Assembly (NCBI GenBank): GCA_003054665.1
Contig: QAYY01000001.1
Span: forward strand, 795,501-859,500
Length of the DNA stretch: 64,000 nucleotides
DNA from: Opitutaceae bacterium EW11
GTDB taxonomy: Bacteria > Verrucomicrobiota > Verrucomicrobiia > Opitutales > Opitutaceae
Reading direction: 5' to 3'
Shown: piece after piece, positions 15,728-24,139 of the stretch
How the letters are laid out: every line of letters starts with the position of its first letter
Numbering within the stretch: position 1 is the stretch's first letter
Program-made: the position numbers and the translations under genes
The notes under the pieces: generated by a model
What the model was told of the DNA's origin: nothing
What the model saw: the letters and a program-made list of their open reading frames with translations, nothing else
Databases searched by the model: none

Positions 15728-15937
15728 CTACTGAGCGCCTGAACCGTCAGGCCCTTCGCCCATCCGACCTTTCACAAGCACTTCGAGCAAGTGGCGCATC
15801 GCCTCCACGCGGCTGATACCGCGCGTCGCCGCCAGCTGGTCCACGCGTTTGGCCAACTGCTTCGCCATGATCTCCGCCTGAGCCTGCGGCGAACCGAGAC
15901 CCACGCAGAGCTGCACGAGTTGTTCGTGTTCGGTCAT
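15728..15937 (-). CDS. small conserved-looking hypothetical protein
   Basis: The product has 69 residues and no cysteine-rich, signal or membrane segment apart from a single Cys. It is mostly helical, with SPQAQAEIMAKQLAKRVDQLAATRGISRVEAMRHLLEVLVKGR. Its start ATG overlaps the ygfZ stop by four bases (ATGA, 15934-15937), so it is translationally coupled to YgfZ. It is predicted real because of this overlap and consistent codon use. I do not recognise the family. It may be a small cytosolic helper or just a conserved linker gene. Confidence 0.6.
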   Translation of the reverse strand: MTEHEQLVQLCVGLGSPQAQAEIMAKQLAKRVDQLAATRGISRVEAMRHLLEVLVKGRMGEGPDGSGAQ

Positions 15938-16851
15938 TCCGATCCTTCCACCAATGAGATCGTCGGCGCGGTCGCCCCTTCGACGAGCAGCGGCTGGGTG
16001 CGGTCCAAGCCCAGCAATGTGACCATCGCGAGCCCGACGAAGCCTTGACCGTCGTTGTCGACTGCCGTGGAGCGCAACTCCCCGACCCGTTTTCCCTCTG
16101 CGGAAAACAGGGCCGGGCGGCCCGACACGCGCTCGACGCCGCGAACACGGACGAGTTTTCGGCGAATCTGCCCCTGATGATGCAGCCGCGCCATCACCTC
16201 CTGCCCCAGGTAGCAGCCTTTGGAATACGAAAGCGCCTCGTCCTCCAGTCCGCCTTCGTTGGGAAGGTCGTTCGGACCGACATCCGCAGGCACCATCGGC
16301 ACCCCCGCTTCAATTCGGGCGCGCTCGAACGCGGTTGCCTCCACGCGGCGGACCCTTTCCAAGCCGCTGAAGCTTCCGGCGGCGTCGGAGTTCACCGGCC
16401 GCAGCCATTGCCAATGCTCGGCCAAGCAACGCCGCCCACGGAAAAAGTACCCGTCGCCGAGACGAGACCACTCACCTTCGGCCGGAAGCGTCACACCTTC
16501 GCTCCGCAGCCACTCACTCGTATCCGGCCCCCAAAAGGACCCGATCTCCCAATCCTCCGTGACGTCCGAGAGCTCCACATCATCCGCTATGATAAAAGCT
16601 TCCAGCCTCTCCCGCAGCGCGATCACCGGGCTGCTCCCGCTCACCAGCAGCCACTCCGGGCCAAGCTGCAGGGCAAAGCTGTCGGCGACGACCTTTCCCT
16701 TCTGATTCAGCCAGAGTCCATAGGCCGCGCGCGGCGAATTCTCTGGCCTCAGATCTTGCGTAAACTGCCCTTGCAGAAAGGTAAACGCGTCGGCGCCAGT
16801 GACCCGAAGCACGGCAGAAGGCCGGGACGCGAAAAAGCTCGGAGAATTCAT
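15934..16851 (-). CDS. ygfZ: YgfZ/GcvT folate-binding family protein
   Basis: The product has 305 residues from the ATG at 16851, with AAGG seven bases upstream as a likely ribosome site. The family signature K-G-C-Y-x-G-Q-E is exact (KGCYLGQE, 211-218) and is followed by VMARLHHQGQIRRKL. The N-terminal half has the GcvT-like barrel with VTGADAFTFLQGQFTQDL. YgfZ is a folate-dependent protein that supports iron-sulfur cluster enzymes, and the conserved Cys is essential in the E. coli protein. It is the first gene of a two-gene unit with the 69-residue protein. The upstream region is divergent to the DAHP synthase gene. Confidence 0.9.
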   Translation of the reverse strand: MNSPSFFASRPSAVLRVTGADAFTFLQGQFTQDLRPENSPRAAYGLWLNQKGKVVADSFALQLGPEWLLVSGSSPVIALRERLEAFIIADDVELSDVTEDWEIGSFWGPDTSEWLRSEGVTLPAEGEWSRLGDGYFFRGRRCLAEHWQWLRPVNSDAAGSFSGLERVRRVEATAFERARIEAGVPMVPADVGPNDLPNEGGLEDEALSYSKGCYLGQEVMARLHHQGQIRRKLVRVRGVERVSGRPALFSAEGKRVGELRSTAVDNDGQGFVGLAMVTLLGLDRTQPLLVEGATAPTISLVEGSE

Positions 16852-16890
16852 TTAGCCTTAAATCGCTCGAAGGCCAACATTTGCAAGGTT

Positions 16891-16920
16891 GGAGGACAAA
16901 ATATGCGAGGTTTTGGTTGA
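16891..16920 (+). promoter_or_regulatory. possible leader mini-ORF upstream of DAHP synthase
   Basis: A GGAGG Shine-Dalgarno-like site (16891-16895) lies seven bases before ATG CGA GGT TTT GGT TGA (16903-16920), which would encode MRGFG. This is one of the best ribosome sites in the window, where most genes have poor ones. It precedes two stem-loops and the DAHP synthase start, so a translated leader is conceivable. The peptide has only one Phe, so it is not a classical attenuator peptide. Confidence 0.3.
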
Positions 16921-16968
16921 CGGAACCTGTCCAATCCTTTCTCTTAGCTCCATCAGATTTTTCCACTT

Positions 16969-16989
16969 CTCCCGCCTAGCGGGAGTTTT
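16969..16989 (+). repeat. short inverted repeat in the DAHP synthase leader
   Basis: A 7-bp perfect stem CTCCCGC (16969-16975) and GCGGGAG (16979-16985) with a three-base loop, followed by TTTT. It could be a weak plus-strand terminator or pause site in the leader. Confidence 0.5.
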
Positions 16990-17009
16990 GGGGTAACTAA
17001 GAAAGCAAA

Positions 17010-17041
17010 TGGCCGGTCGCTTAGGGGTAGGCGACCGGCCA
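17010..17041. repeat. 11-bp perfect inverted repeat before DAHP synthase
   Basis: TGGCCGGTCGC (17010-17020) pairs perfectly with GCGACCGGCCA (17031-17041) across a 10-base loop, followed by ACTTCTTTTC. It lies 83 bases before the DAHP synthase start. On RNA it would be a very stable hairpin. It may be a terminator or attenuator for the leader, or a protein-binding palindrome. Confidence 0.6.
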
Positions 17042-17124
17042 ACTTCTTTTCTGGATCCGGCGATCGCACCGCGCCCCGTTGAGCGCTTGCCAGCGGCGGC
17101 CGAAAATGCCCACTTTCGCCGTTC

Positions 17125-18180
17125 ATGCAAAAAACGTCCGACATCAACGTCGTTGAGACCCGCGTCCTTCCGTCACCTGCCGAGCTCTTCCGCGAGCTTC
17201 CCCGGACCGAGGCCGAGTCGGAGTTTATCGCCAATGCCCGCAAGGAGATCGCGCGCGTCATCTTCACCGACGACAAACGTTTCCTGCTCGTGGTAGGCCC
17301 CTGCTCGATTCACGACACCATTGCAGGAGCGGATTACGCCCGCCGCCTTGCCGCTCTCGCCAAGGAAGTGTCGGACCGGGTTTTGATCGTGATGCGCGTC
17401 TATTTTGAGAAACCGCGCACGACCGTCGGCTGGAAGGGCCTCGTGATGGATCCCCATCTGGACGGCTCGTACGACATCGCCTCGGGGTTACGCCTGGCTC
17501 GCACCTTCCTGCAAGAAGTGCTGAGCCTCGGTTTGCCCACCGCGACCGAGCTGCTCGACCCGATTACACCGCAGTACATCGCCGATCTGATCTGCTGGTC
17601 CGCCATCGGAGCGCGCACGGCCGAGTCGCAAACGCACCGACAGATGGCCTCGGGTCTCTCGATGCCGCTGGGCTTCAAGAACGGCACCGACGGCAGTATC
17701 CAGACCGCTATCAACGCGATCAAGGCGGCGGCCCAGCCCCAGACTTTCCTCGGCATCAACGTCGACGGCATTGCGTCAGCCATCAAGACGCGCGGCAACG
17801 CGAACTGTCATGTCGTCCTCCGCGGCGGCGCCCGGGGGCCGAACTACTCGCCCACGCACATCGCGGAAGCCGAGCAACTCCTCGGCAAGGCTTCCCTGCG
17901 CAAATCGATCCTCGTCGACTGCAGTCACGACAACTCGTCCAAACAACCGGAGCGGCAGCCCGACGTGCTCCGGGAGCTCATCGCCCAGATCGCCGCAGGC
18001 AACACCTCGATCATGGGAGCGATGGTGGAAAGCAACATCGGCCGCGGAAACCAACCCTTCCCTCAGCCGAAGGAAAAGCTGAGCTACGGCGTCTCCATCA
18101 CCGACGGCTGTATCGACTGGCCCACGACAGAAGCTTCCATCCGCGAATTGCACGCGGCTCTCGCGCCGCGCTTCCGTTGA
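17125..18180 (+). CDS. 3-deoxy-7-phosphoheptulonate synthase, class I (AroG/AroF type)
   Basis: The product has 351 residues, the usual length for the AroAI-alpha type. It condenses phosphoenolpyruvate with erythrose 4-phosphate, the first step of the shikimate pathway. Landmarks are VVGPCSIHD (metal Cys), MRVYFEKPRTTVGWKGLVMDPHLDGSYDI, TATELLDPITPQYIADLICWSAIGART, GFKNGTDGS, HVVLRGGARGPNYS, ILVDCSHDNSSKQPERQ, MVESNIGRGNQP and YGVSITDGCIDW. The 5' region holds two stem-loops and a possible mini-ORF (16891-17041), which suggests regulated expression, perhaps by aromatic amino acids. Which amino acid inhibits the enzyme cannot be read from the sequence, so I give no paralogue letter. Confidence 0.93.
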   Translation: MQKTSDINVVETRVLPSPAELFRELPRTEAESEFIANARKEIARVIFTDDKRFLLVVGPCSIHDTIAGADYARRLAALAKEVSDRVLIVMRVYFEKPRTTVGWKGLVMDPHLDGSYDIASGLRLARTFLQEVLSLGLPTATELLDPITPQYIADLICWSAIGARTAESQTHRQMASGLSMPLGFKNGTDGSIQTAINAIKAAAQPQTFLGINVDGIASAIKTRGNANCHVVLRGGARGPNYSPTHIAEAEQLLGKASLRKSILVDCSHDNSSKQPERQPDVLRELIAQIAAGNTSIMGAMVESNIGRGNQPFPQPKEKLSYGVSITDGCIDWPTTEASIRELHAALAPRFR

Positions 18181-18262
18181 GCGGGCCTTCGCGGCGCGCG
18201 CCTGGCCCCTCCGCCATCGCAAGCGAGAACTCCGTTCGCCGGACGATCTCGGACGGCGCAGT

Positions 18263-21200
18263 CTACGACTCCCGCATCGGCGGCGGAATCAGGCTATACA
18301 TGACCGGCGTGACGAGACGCGAAAGCACCAGCGAGCTGATCAGCCCTCCCACGATCACAACCGCAAGTGGTGAATACAGGCCCGAGCCCTGCAAGGCCAG
18401 CGGCATGAGCGCGCCGACCGCCGTCATGGTCGTCAGCACCACCGGCAGGAAGCGAATCTCGCCGGCCTGCTCGATCGCCTCGCGCAACGGCACTCCTTTC
18501 TCGCGGAGCTGGTTCGTGAAGTCCACCAACAGGATCGAGTTCTTGATCTCGATGCCGATCAACGCGACGAAACCGATCGAGGCGGTAAACGACAGCGAAT
18601 ACCCCGCCACGAGCAGACCGACCAGACCGCCGACAAAACCGAGCGGCACGACCGACGCCACGATGATCGTGCCGCGGAAGCTTTTGAACTCCAGCACGAG
18701 GATGGCGAGGATGGCAAAAACCGCGATGATGATGGCGCTGCCGATGCCGCCAAAGCTCTCCTTCCGAGAGGCCACCTCGCCGCCGAACTCCCAGCGCACT
18801 CCGGCGGGCCACGAGCGTTTGGACATCTGTTCGCCGATCAAGGTGGTCAGCTTGTCCACGTTGTATCCGGTATTCACCCACGCCGCGACGGTCGTCGAAC
18901 GCTCGCGATTGTAGCGCTTGATGATCGGCGGGGTGGAAACGTACTCCAGGTCCGCCACCTGGCTGATCGGGACGTACCCGCCCGACTGGGTTGCGACCTG
19001 GATCTTGGCCCAGTTGTCGAGCGTCGCACGCTGACCCCTGGGAAGCGCGAGCTGAATGTTGTATTCGTCGCCGTCCGTTTCCCGGAATCGCGCGACGTTG
19101 AGCCCGGCGAACGCGAGCCTCACCGCACGCTCGATTTCAACCTCCGGAATTCCGAGTACCGCCGCCATTCGATGATTGATGATGACCTTGAGGTCCGTGC
19201 GCTGCACGCGGAGGGGATTCGTCACATCGCGGACGCCCGTCGTCGCTGAGAGCAACTGTTCCACCTCGGTCGAAAGCTTTGCGAGTTGGTCGAGATCCTC
19301 GTCGAAAACCCGCACGGCGATCGGCGCCTCGATCGGGGGACCTTGCTCGAACTCCTTCACCATGATTCGCCCGCCGGGAATCCTGGAGAGCTTCCCGCGC
19401 AGATTCTCCAAGTGCCCCGGCGACGTCTTCGGGTCGTACTCTTTTAGGGAAACGAACAATTCGGCGGTGTTGGCCTTCTGACCGAGCGGCGTCTCGTTGT
19501 AGTAGACCTGCGGATTGCCGCGGCCGATGCTGGTGAAGTACCAGGCGATCTGGGGATCCTGTGCGAGCACCGCCTCGCATCTGCGGGCCAGATCGTCGGT
19601 CGCGGCGACACTCGCCCCCTCCTCCGCCTCGATCTTGATCAGGAACTGGCGCGTGCCAGCGGTCGGGAAGAGGCTGAATCCGATCGGCCCCACCAGTAGG
19701 AGGCTGCCCCCGAACAGCACCGCAGCGACTGCGATTGTGATCAGACGGTGCCCCATGCACCAGTGCAGGAGCGGCCGATAGCTTCTTTCGATTCCTTGCT
19801 GAAGGACGCGGAGAAAGGCATTCCCCTCCGCCGTCGCCTTCCCGCTCAGCACGCGGCTGGCGAGAAACGGCACGATCGTGAGCGCCACAATCATCGAGCA
19901 GAGCACGGTGTAGACGACCGCCACGGGCATGGAACGAACGAATTGCCCCGAGCCGCCTGGCATCATCATGAGCGGAAGGAACGCGAACAGGAGCGCAGCC
20001 GTCGTGCCGATCACCGCCACCGCTATCTGATCCGTCGCCTCGATCGCCGCCTGGATGGGAGCGACGCCCATGCGCCGGAAACGCGCGATGTTTTCGACCA
20101 CCACAATGGAGTCGTCCACCAACAGTCCGAGAGCGATGACGCAGCCGACGATGCTCAGCTGGTTCAGTCCGTATCCGGTAAAGTACAACAGCGTCATTCC
20201 CATCGCCAGGGAGAGCGGGATGGAGATCATGACGAGCAGCGACGCCCTGAACCCCAGGGGCAGGACCGTCAGGAGAACCAGAGCGAACGCGATGAGGAAG
20301 TCCGTCTCCAGACGCCCCAGTCGCTCCTGAACGTTTGCCGACTGGTCGAACGGAGTTTCGAGTCGCACGTCGTGCGGCAGCTCCGAGCGAAACGCCGCGA
20401 GCTGTTCGCGAAGGCCGTCGCGGGCGGCGAAAATGTTGATGCCGGCGTGGGGCTTCGCCGTCACGAAGACCGCCCGCTGGCCGTTGAAACGGCCGAAATC
20501 CTCCAGCTCTTCATAAGCCCATTCGACGCTCGCGACGTCCTTCAGGTAGACCACCGCGGCTCCGGAGCCGGATACCGGCGTATCGCGCACTTCGTCCAGC
20601 GAACTGTAGCTCCCGCTCGTCTTGATGTTGAACCGCCTCGAGCCGACCTCCACCGCGCCGCCCGGCACCGATGCGTTTGCGCCCTGGATCGCGTTCACCA
20701 CCGCTCCGAGCGGAAGCTTCATCCGGGCCAGCTTGTCGACGTCGATCGAGACACGGACCTGCTTGTCGGGGAAGGCATGTTTGTCCGCCCGACGGATGCC
20801 GGGAACGTGTTCGAAGCGTTTGCGGAGCGACTCGGCCAGGTCCTGCAAACGTGCGTAGCTGGCATCTGGAGACACGAGGGCGACCTGCATCAGGGCCACG
20901 TCCGACGTCCGGAACTTCAGCACCTCCAGGCTCAGAATCTCCGGGGGAAGGTTGGCGCGCTCCACGTTGGCTTGGCGCAGCACGTCGTCGTACTTCTTGT
21001 CCGGGTCGGTTCCGTAGAAGAACTCGACTCCGATGATCACGACGCCCTCCTGGACCGACGTGGTGATCTTGTCGATGTCGTCGAGCTCCTTCATCCGATC
21101 CTCGAGCGGCCGGGCAACCAGGCGCTCCATGTCGATCGGATTCGCGCCCGGATAGATCACGACGATGTTGAAAAACGGGATCTTCAGCTCCGGATCCTCG

Positions 21201-21304
21201 CTCCGGGGGAGACTCAGAAAGGAGTTCACGCCCAGGGCCGCCAGGCAGATGAACACCACGATGGTGAACGGAAAATTCCGAACCGCGTACGAGGTTACTT
21301 TCAT
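18263..21304 (-). CDS. RND family efflux pump, inner-membrane permease
   Basis: The product has 1013 residues, the length of AcrB-class HAE pumps. The N-terminal helix is followed by LPRSEDPELKIPFFNIVVIYPGANP, typical of the single-gene HAE1-like clade outside Proteobacteria. The proton relay pair is present in TM4 as GLLVDDSIVVVENI. TM10-11 motif IGIEIKNSILLVDFTNQLREKG is also present. It should form a homotrimer exporting drugs, dyes or lipids by proton antiport. It starts 5 bases after the adaptor stop and is the last gene of the tolC-like, adaptor, pump operon. The closest clade member by motif is of the multidrug type, not the heavy-metal CusA type, but the substrate is not determined. 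Confidence 0.92.
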   Translation of the reverse strand: MKVTSYAVRNFPFTIVVFICLAALGVNSFLSLPRSEDPELKIPFFNIVVIYPGANPIDMERLVARPLEDRMKELDDIDKITTSVQEGVVIIGVEFFYGTDPDKKYDDVLRQANVERANLPPEILSLEVLKFRTSDVALMQVALVSPDASYARLQDLAESLRKRFEHVPGIRRADKHAFPDKQVRVSIDVDKLARMKLPLGAVVNAIQGANASVPGGAVEVGSRRFNIKTSGSYSSLDEVRDTPVSGSGAAVVYLKDVASVEWAYEELEDFGRFNGQRAVFVTAKPHAGINIFAARDGLREQLAAFRSELPHDVRLETPFDQSANVQERLGRLETDFLIAFALVLLTVLPLGFRASLLVMISIPLSLAMGMTLLYFTGYGLNQLSIVGCVIALGLLVDDSIVVVENIARFRRMGVAPIQAAIEATDQIAVAVIGTTAALLFAFLPLMMMPGGSGQFVRSMPVAVVYTVLCSMIVALTIVPFLASRVLSGKATAEGNAFLRVLQQGIERSYRPLLHWCMGHRLITIAVAAVLFGGSLLLVGPIGFSLFPTAGTRQFLIKIEAEEGASVAATDDLARRCEAVLAQDPQIAWYFTSIGRGNPQVYYNETPLGQKANTAELFVSLKEYDPKTSPGHLENLRGKLSRIPGGRIMVKEFEQGPPIEAPIAVRVFDEDLDQLAKLSTEVEQLLSATTGVRDVTNPLRVQRTDLKVIINHRMAAVLGIPEVEIERAVRLAFAGLNVARFRETDGDEYNIQLALPRGQRATLDNWAKIQVATQSGGYVPISQVADLEYVSTPPIIKRYNRERSTTVAAWVNTGYNVDKLTTLIGEQMSKRSWPAGVRWEFGGEVASRKESFGGIGSAIIIAVFAILAILVLEFKSFRGTIIVASVVPLGFVGGLVGLLVAGYSLSFTASIGFVALIGIEIKNSILLVDFTNQLREKGVPLREAIEQAGEIRFLPVVLTTMTAVGALMPLALQGSGLYSPLAVVIVGGLISSLVLSRLVTPVMYSLIPPPMRES

Positions 21305-21309
21305 CGGCG

Positions 21310-22365
21310 TCAGTCGCGGACGACCTCCACCGGCGAGCCGTCGACGAGGTACTCCGCGCCCGCCGTGACCACACTCGCGCCACGCGGCAGGTCCCCGCGC
21401 AGGAATACGCGTTCACGGTCGATCTCGCCGATTTCCACCGCGATCCTCCTCGCCTTGGCCGCGCCTTGATCCACGACGAAAACCGAAGCTTTCCGGTCTG
21501 TGCCCTCGATCAGCGCCGAGGCCGGCACGACCGGCCGCGCCGGCACCTCCCCGGGGTGAATGACAACGGCCATGACGTATCCAGAACGCGCCGACGGAAG
21601 CGGAGCCTCGAGCGCGAGCTCAACCTCTGTCGTCCGCGTGGACGGATCGGCCGCCTCCGCGATATGACGCACACTTGCCTCGGCTTTTGCGCCAGAGCCG
21701 AGTTCCTCGTCCTCCACCAGGGCGCGATCGCCGACGCGGATGCGCGAAGCATCGCGTTCGGACAGGCCGGCGCGAACGAGCCACCCTTCGTCTTCCGAGC
21801 CAAACGTCAGGATGGCCCTGCCCGGAGCGGCAAGCTCGTCGGGCTCCGCCGTCCGCCGAAGCACGTGGCCGTCGGCCGGAGCGACAATCACCGCGTGATC
21901 GCGGTTGAATTCCGCGACTCGCAGGCCAGCCGCCGCCACCTCCACGGCCGTGGCGGCATCCTGGGCGTTCTCGAGCGTGGCGACGTTGTTCTCCTGAAGC
22001 CGGCGAACCCGGTCCAGATCCCGCCGCGCCTTCTCAAGCGCGCTTCGAGCCTGCACGACCTGCGCCTCGATTTCATCCGGCCGCAGACGCGCCAGGATGT
22101 CGCCTTTCTTCACCGGATCGCCCGCGCGCACCGCGATTTCCTGGATCACGCCGCCCACCTTGAACGACAGCTCCGCTTCCGCGCGGCGGCTCAGGATGCC
22201 CGCAACGCGGATCGGCACCGCTTCGGAGGTGTACTCCACCGGCGAAACGCGCACGACCGACGGCTTCGGCGCGGACTGCTCCTGCGCCGGCTTGGCGCAA
22301 CCACCCCAAGCGGCGGCGATGAGCGCCAAGGCCGCAAAGGCGCGAAAAAACGTAGGGCGTTTCAT
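21310..22365 (-). CDS. RND efflux periplasmic adaptor (membrane fusion protein)
   Basis: The product has 351 residues from the ATG at 22365 (MKRPTFFRAF). The lipobox AAWGGC gives a lipid-anchored Cys near residue 22. A biotinyl-lipoyl-like half (FKVGGVIQEIAVRAGDPVKKGDILARL) is followed by a coiled-coil hairpin (EIEAQVVQARSALEKARRDLDRVRRLQENNVATLENAQD), the second lipoyl half (APADGHVLRR), a beta-barrel and a membrane-proximal domain ending VEVVRD. It links the RND pump with the outer-membrane channel. Start choice: a longer frame (22419) adds 18 residues without a signal. It lies 88 bases after the tolC-like stop and 5 bases before the pump. Confidence 0.9.
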   Translation of the reverse strand: MKRPTFFRAFAALALIAAAWGGCAKPAQEQSAPKPSVVRVSPVEYTSEAVPIRVAGILSRRAEAELSFKVGGVIQEIAVRAGDPVKKGDILARLRPDEIEAQVVQARSALEKARRDLDRVRRLQENNVATLENAQDAATAVEVAAAGLRVAEFNRDHAVIVAPADGHVLRRTAEPDELAAPGRAILTFGSEDEGWLVRAGLSERDASRIRVGDRALVEDEELGSGAKAEASVRHIAEAADPSTRTTEVELALEAPLPSARSGYVMAVVIHPGEVPARPVVPASALIEGTDRKASVFVVDQGAAKARRIAVEIGEIDRERVFLRGDLPRGASVVTAGAEYLVDGSPVEVVRD

Positions 22366-22453
22366 GATACGATCGGAATGCGGTGTTCTTCCGGGACTCT
22401 CGGGAACGCCGTCAGGCACGCGGGCTGCGGCGAGAGGCCGGGATCTTTTTTTC

Positions 22454-23842
22454 TCAAGGCAGAGGACTCAGGGCAGCCGCGCGATCGAGCGCCGCCGCGG
22501 CGACCAGGAGACGATGCTGGGTGATGGCGAGATTCAGCTCCGCTCCGGTGAGCTCGTTCCGCGCATCGAGAAAGGTCAGCTGCGTGTCCATGCCTTCACG
22601 CTCCCGCAGACGCACGATTTCGAACGCCTTCGCCGAGGCCGCGCGCCGCCGCGTCGCGGTCTCGAGGCCGGCGACAGCCGCGGTCAGGTCGTCGGCTGCC
22701 CTCTGGACTTCGAGCGAGAGCTGCTGCCGCGCATCGGCCAGCTGCAGCTGGGCCTTTTTCAGCTCCAGCCGCGCGGATCGGATCGCGTTCCGGCGCTCCT
22801 TCCCGTCCCAGAGATTCGCCTCCGCCACCACCGATCCCTGCACGTAATTGTAGCCCGAGCCGGTGCGGTAATCCTCGCCCTGTATTCCACCCTCGACCGC
22901 GAGAGAAAGCGTCGGCCCCTGGCGGCTGCGCTCCACCGCCTCGAGCGCCGCGGCGGCATCCACATTCTTCTGAAGCGCAACCAGCTCTTCGCGGTTGTCC
23001 GGAGAGGGCCGGCTGGGCGCATCCTTCACGGCCGAGTCGACCGCCTTGCCGATCTCGGTCTCGTCCGCGGCGGGCGGCGGAGTGGAGAGCGGCCGATTCA
23101 GAAGCACGTTGAGCAGAGCGCGGGCCGTATTCCGATCGCGCTGCGCCTCCGCCAGCTGCTGGCGCACGGCCAGATCGTCGGCTTCGGCGCGCAGCACGCG
23201 GTCCTCGGTGATTTTCTCCGTGTCGTAGAGGAGCTTGTTCGTCCGCAGCGCCTCCGCCGTCAGTCCTCTCGACGACTCGAGAATCCGCACCGCGGAGTCC
23301 GCCTGCAGGTAGCGATACCAGGCGGATTCGACCTGGAACCGAAGCTCGCGCCGATAGACGTCGCGCTGCGCTTCCCGGGCCTGCAGTCCCGCTCGCCGCG
23401 CGCGGACGCCGCGGGTGATCGCCGGCTGGTAGATCGGCTGGACGAGGCGCAGCTTGGTCTCCTGCTCCCGCTCCCTGAGCAACGGTATTGATTGATTTGA
23501 TACCGACGGAAACGACCCGGCGCGACCCTGAGCGGCCAGCATTTCGTTGAGCGTCGCGTAAACAGGGTTGAGCAGATCGCCGATCGGGAAATCGATCGTC
23601 CGGCCGCCGTCCGCCCGAGTATAGCGCGCCACAATATCGAGTCGCGGCTGATACTGGCTGCGCGCCAGCTCCAGCTGCGCGAGTGCCTGGTCGACGTTTG
23701 CGTCCTCCGTTTTCAAGGCGAGATTGCCGGCAAAGGCTTCCTGCACGAGGGCCTGCACGGCGGCGGGACGCCGAGGCCATTCCGCGTTCGCGGCCACGGC
23801 CAGGAACGAAGCGAGAAGGGAGAAGGCAAGTCCTCGAATCAT
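22454..23842 (-). CDS. TolC family outer membrane efflux protein
   Basis: The product has 462 residues from the ATG at 23842 with a signal peptide (MIRGLAFSLLASFLAVAANA). It has the duplicated TolC architecture of long helices and short beta segments: VQEAFAGNLALKTEDANVDQALAQLELARSQ near the start and ATRRRAASAKAFEIVRLREREGMDTQLTFLDARNEL in the second repeat. It would form the trimeric exit duct for the pump encoded two genes downstream. It is the first gene of the efflux operon and has a 25-bp operator-like palindrome right before its start (23858-23882). The 297-base gap to the TetR gene upstream supports its own promoter. Confidence 0.88.
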   Translation of the reverse strand: MIRGLAFSLLASFLAVAANAEWPRRPAAVQALVQEAFAGNLALKTEDANVDQALAQLELARSQYQPRLDIVARYTRADGGRTIDFPIGDLLNPVYATLNEMLAAQGRAGSFPSVSNQSIPLLREREQETKLRLVQPIYQPAITRGVRARRAGLQAREAQRDVYRRELRFQVESAWYRYLQADSAVRILESSRGLTAEALRTNKLLYDTEKITEDRVLRAEADDLAVRQQLAEAQRDRNTARALLNVLLNRPLSTPPPAADETEIGKAVDSAVKDAPSRPSPDNREELVALQKNVDAAAALEAVERSRQGPTLSLAVEGGIQGEDYRTGSGYNYVQGSVVAEANLWDGKERRNAIRSARLELKKAQLQLADARQQLSLEVQRAADDLTAAVAGLETATRRRAASAKAFEIVRLREREGMDTQLTFLDARNELTGAELNLAITQHRLLVAAAALDRAAALSPLP

Positions 23843-23857
23843 GGCGGATGACGAGCA

Positions 23858-23882
23858 GTTAATTGACACTGCGTCAACTAAC
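23858..23882. promoter_or_regulatory. probable TetR-type operator before the efflux operon
   Basis: Arms GTTAATTGAC (23858-23867) and GTCAACTAAC (23873-23882) are inverted repeats, 9 of 10 positions matching, around a five-base centre. The size is typical for TetR/AcrR operators. It lies 16 bases upstream of the tolC-like start codon, so bound repressor would block transcription start or early elongation. The TetR regulator next door (24140-24829) is the obvious ligand, by inference. Confidence 0.65.
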
Positions 23883-24139
23883 ATTGAGGTCCAATCCGGG
23901 CGCCCGGCGGAAGATCGGCCAGGGCGTCCGGTGGCGGGACCGCAGATTGGTAGAATTCCCGGCAGCGGGCAAACCCGCGTTCGCGATACATTCGACGGCC
24001 ACGCCCGGCCGCCCCCAGAAAAGAACTACACGAACGCGTCCCTGAGCGCCGAAGGCCGGACGGGATCGTGCACATCGGAGCGCGGCGGCGGGAACACCGC
24101 CGTGCGCCGCAAGGAGAGAGTCGATTCCCCCGAAACGCC

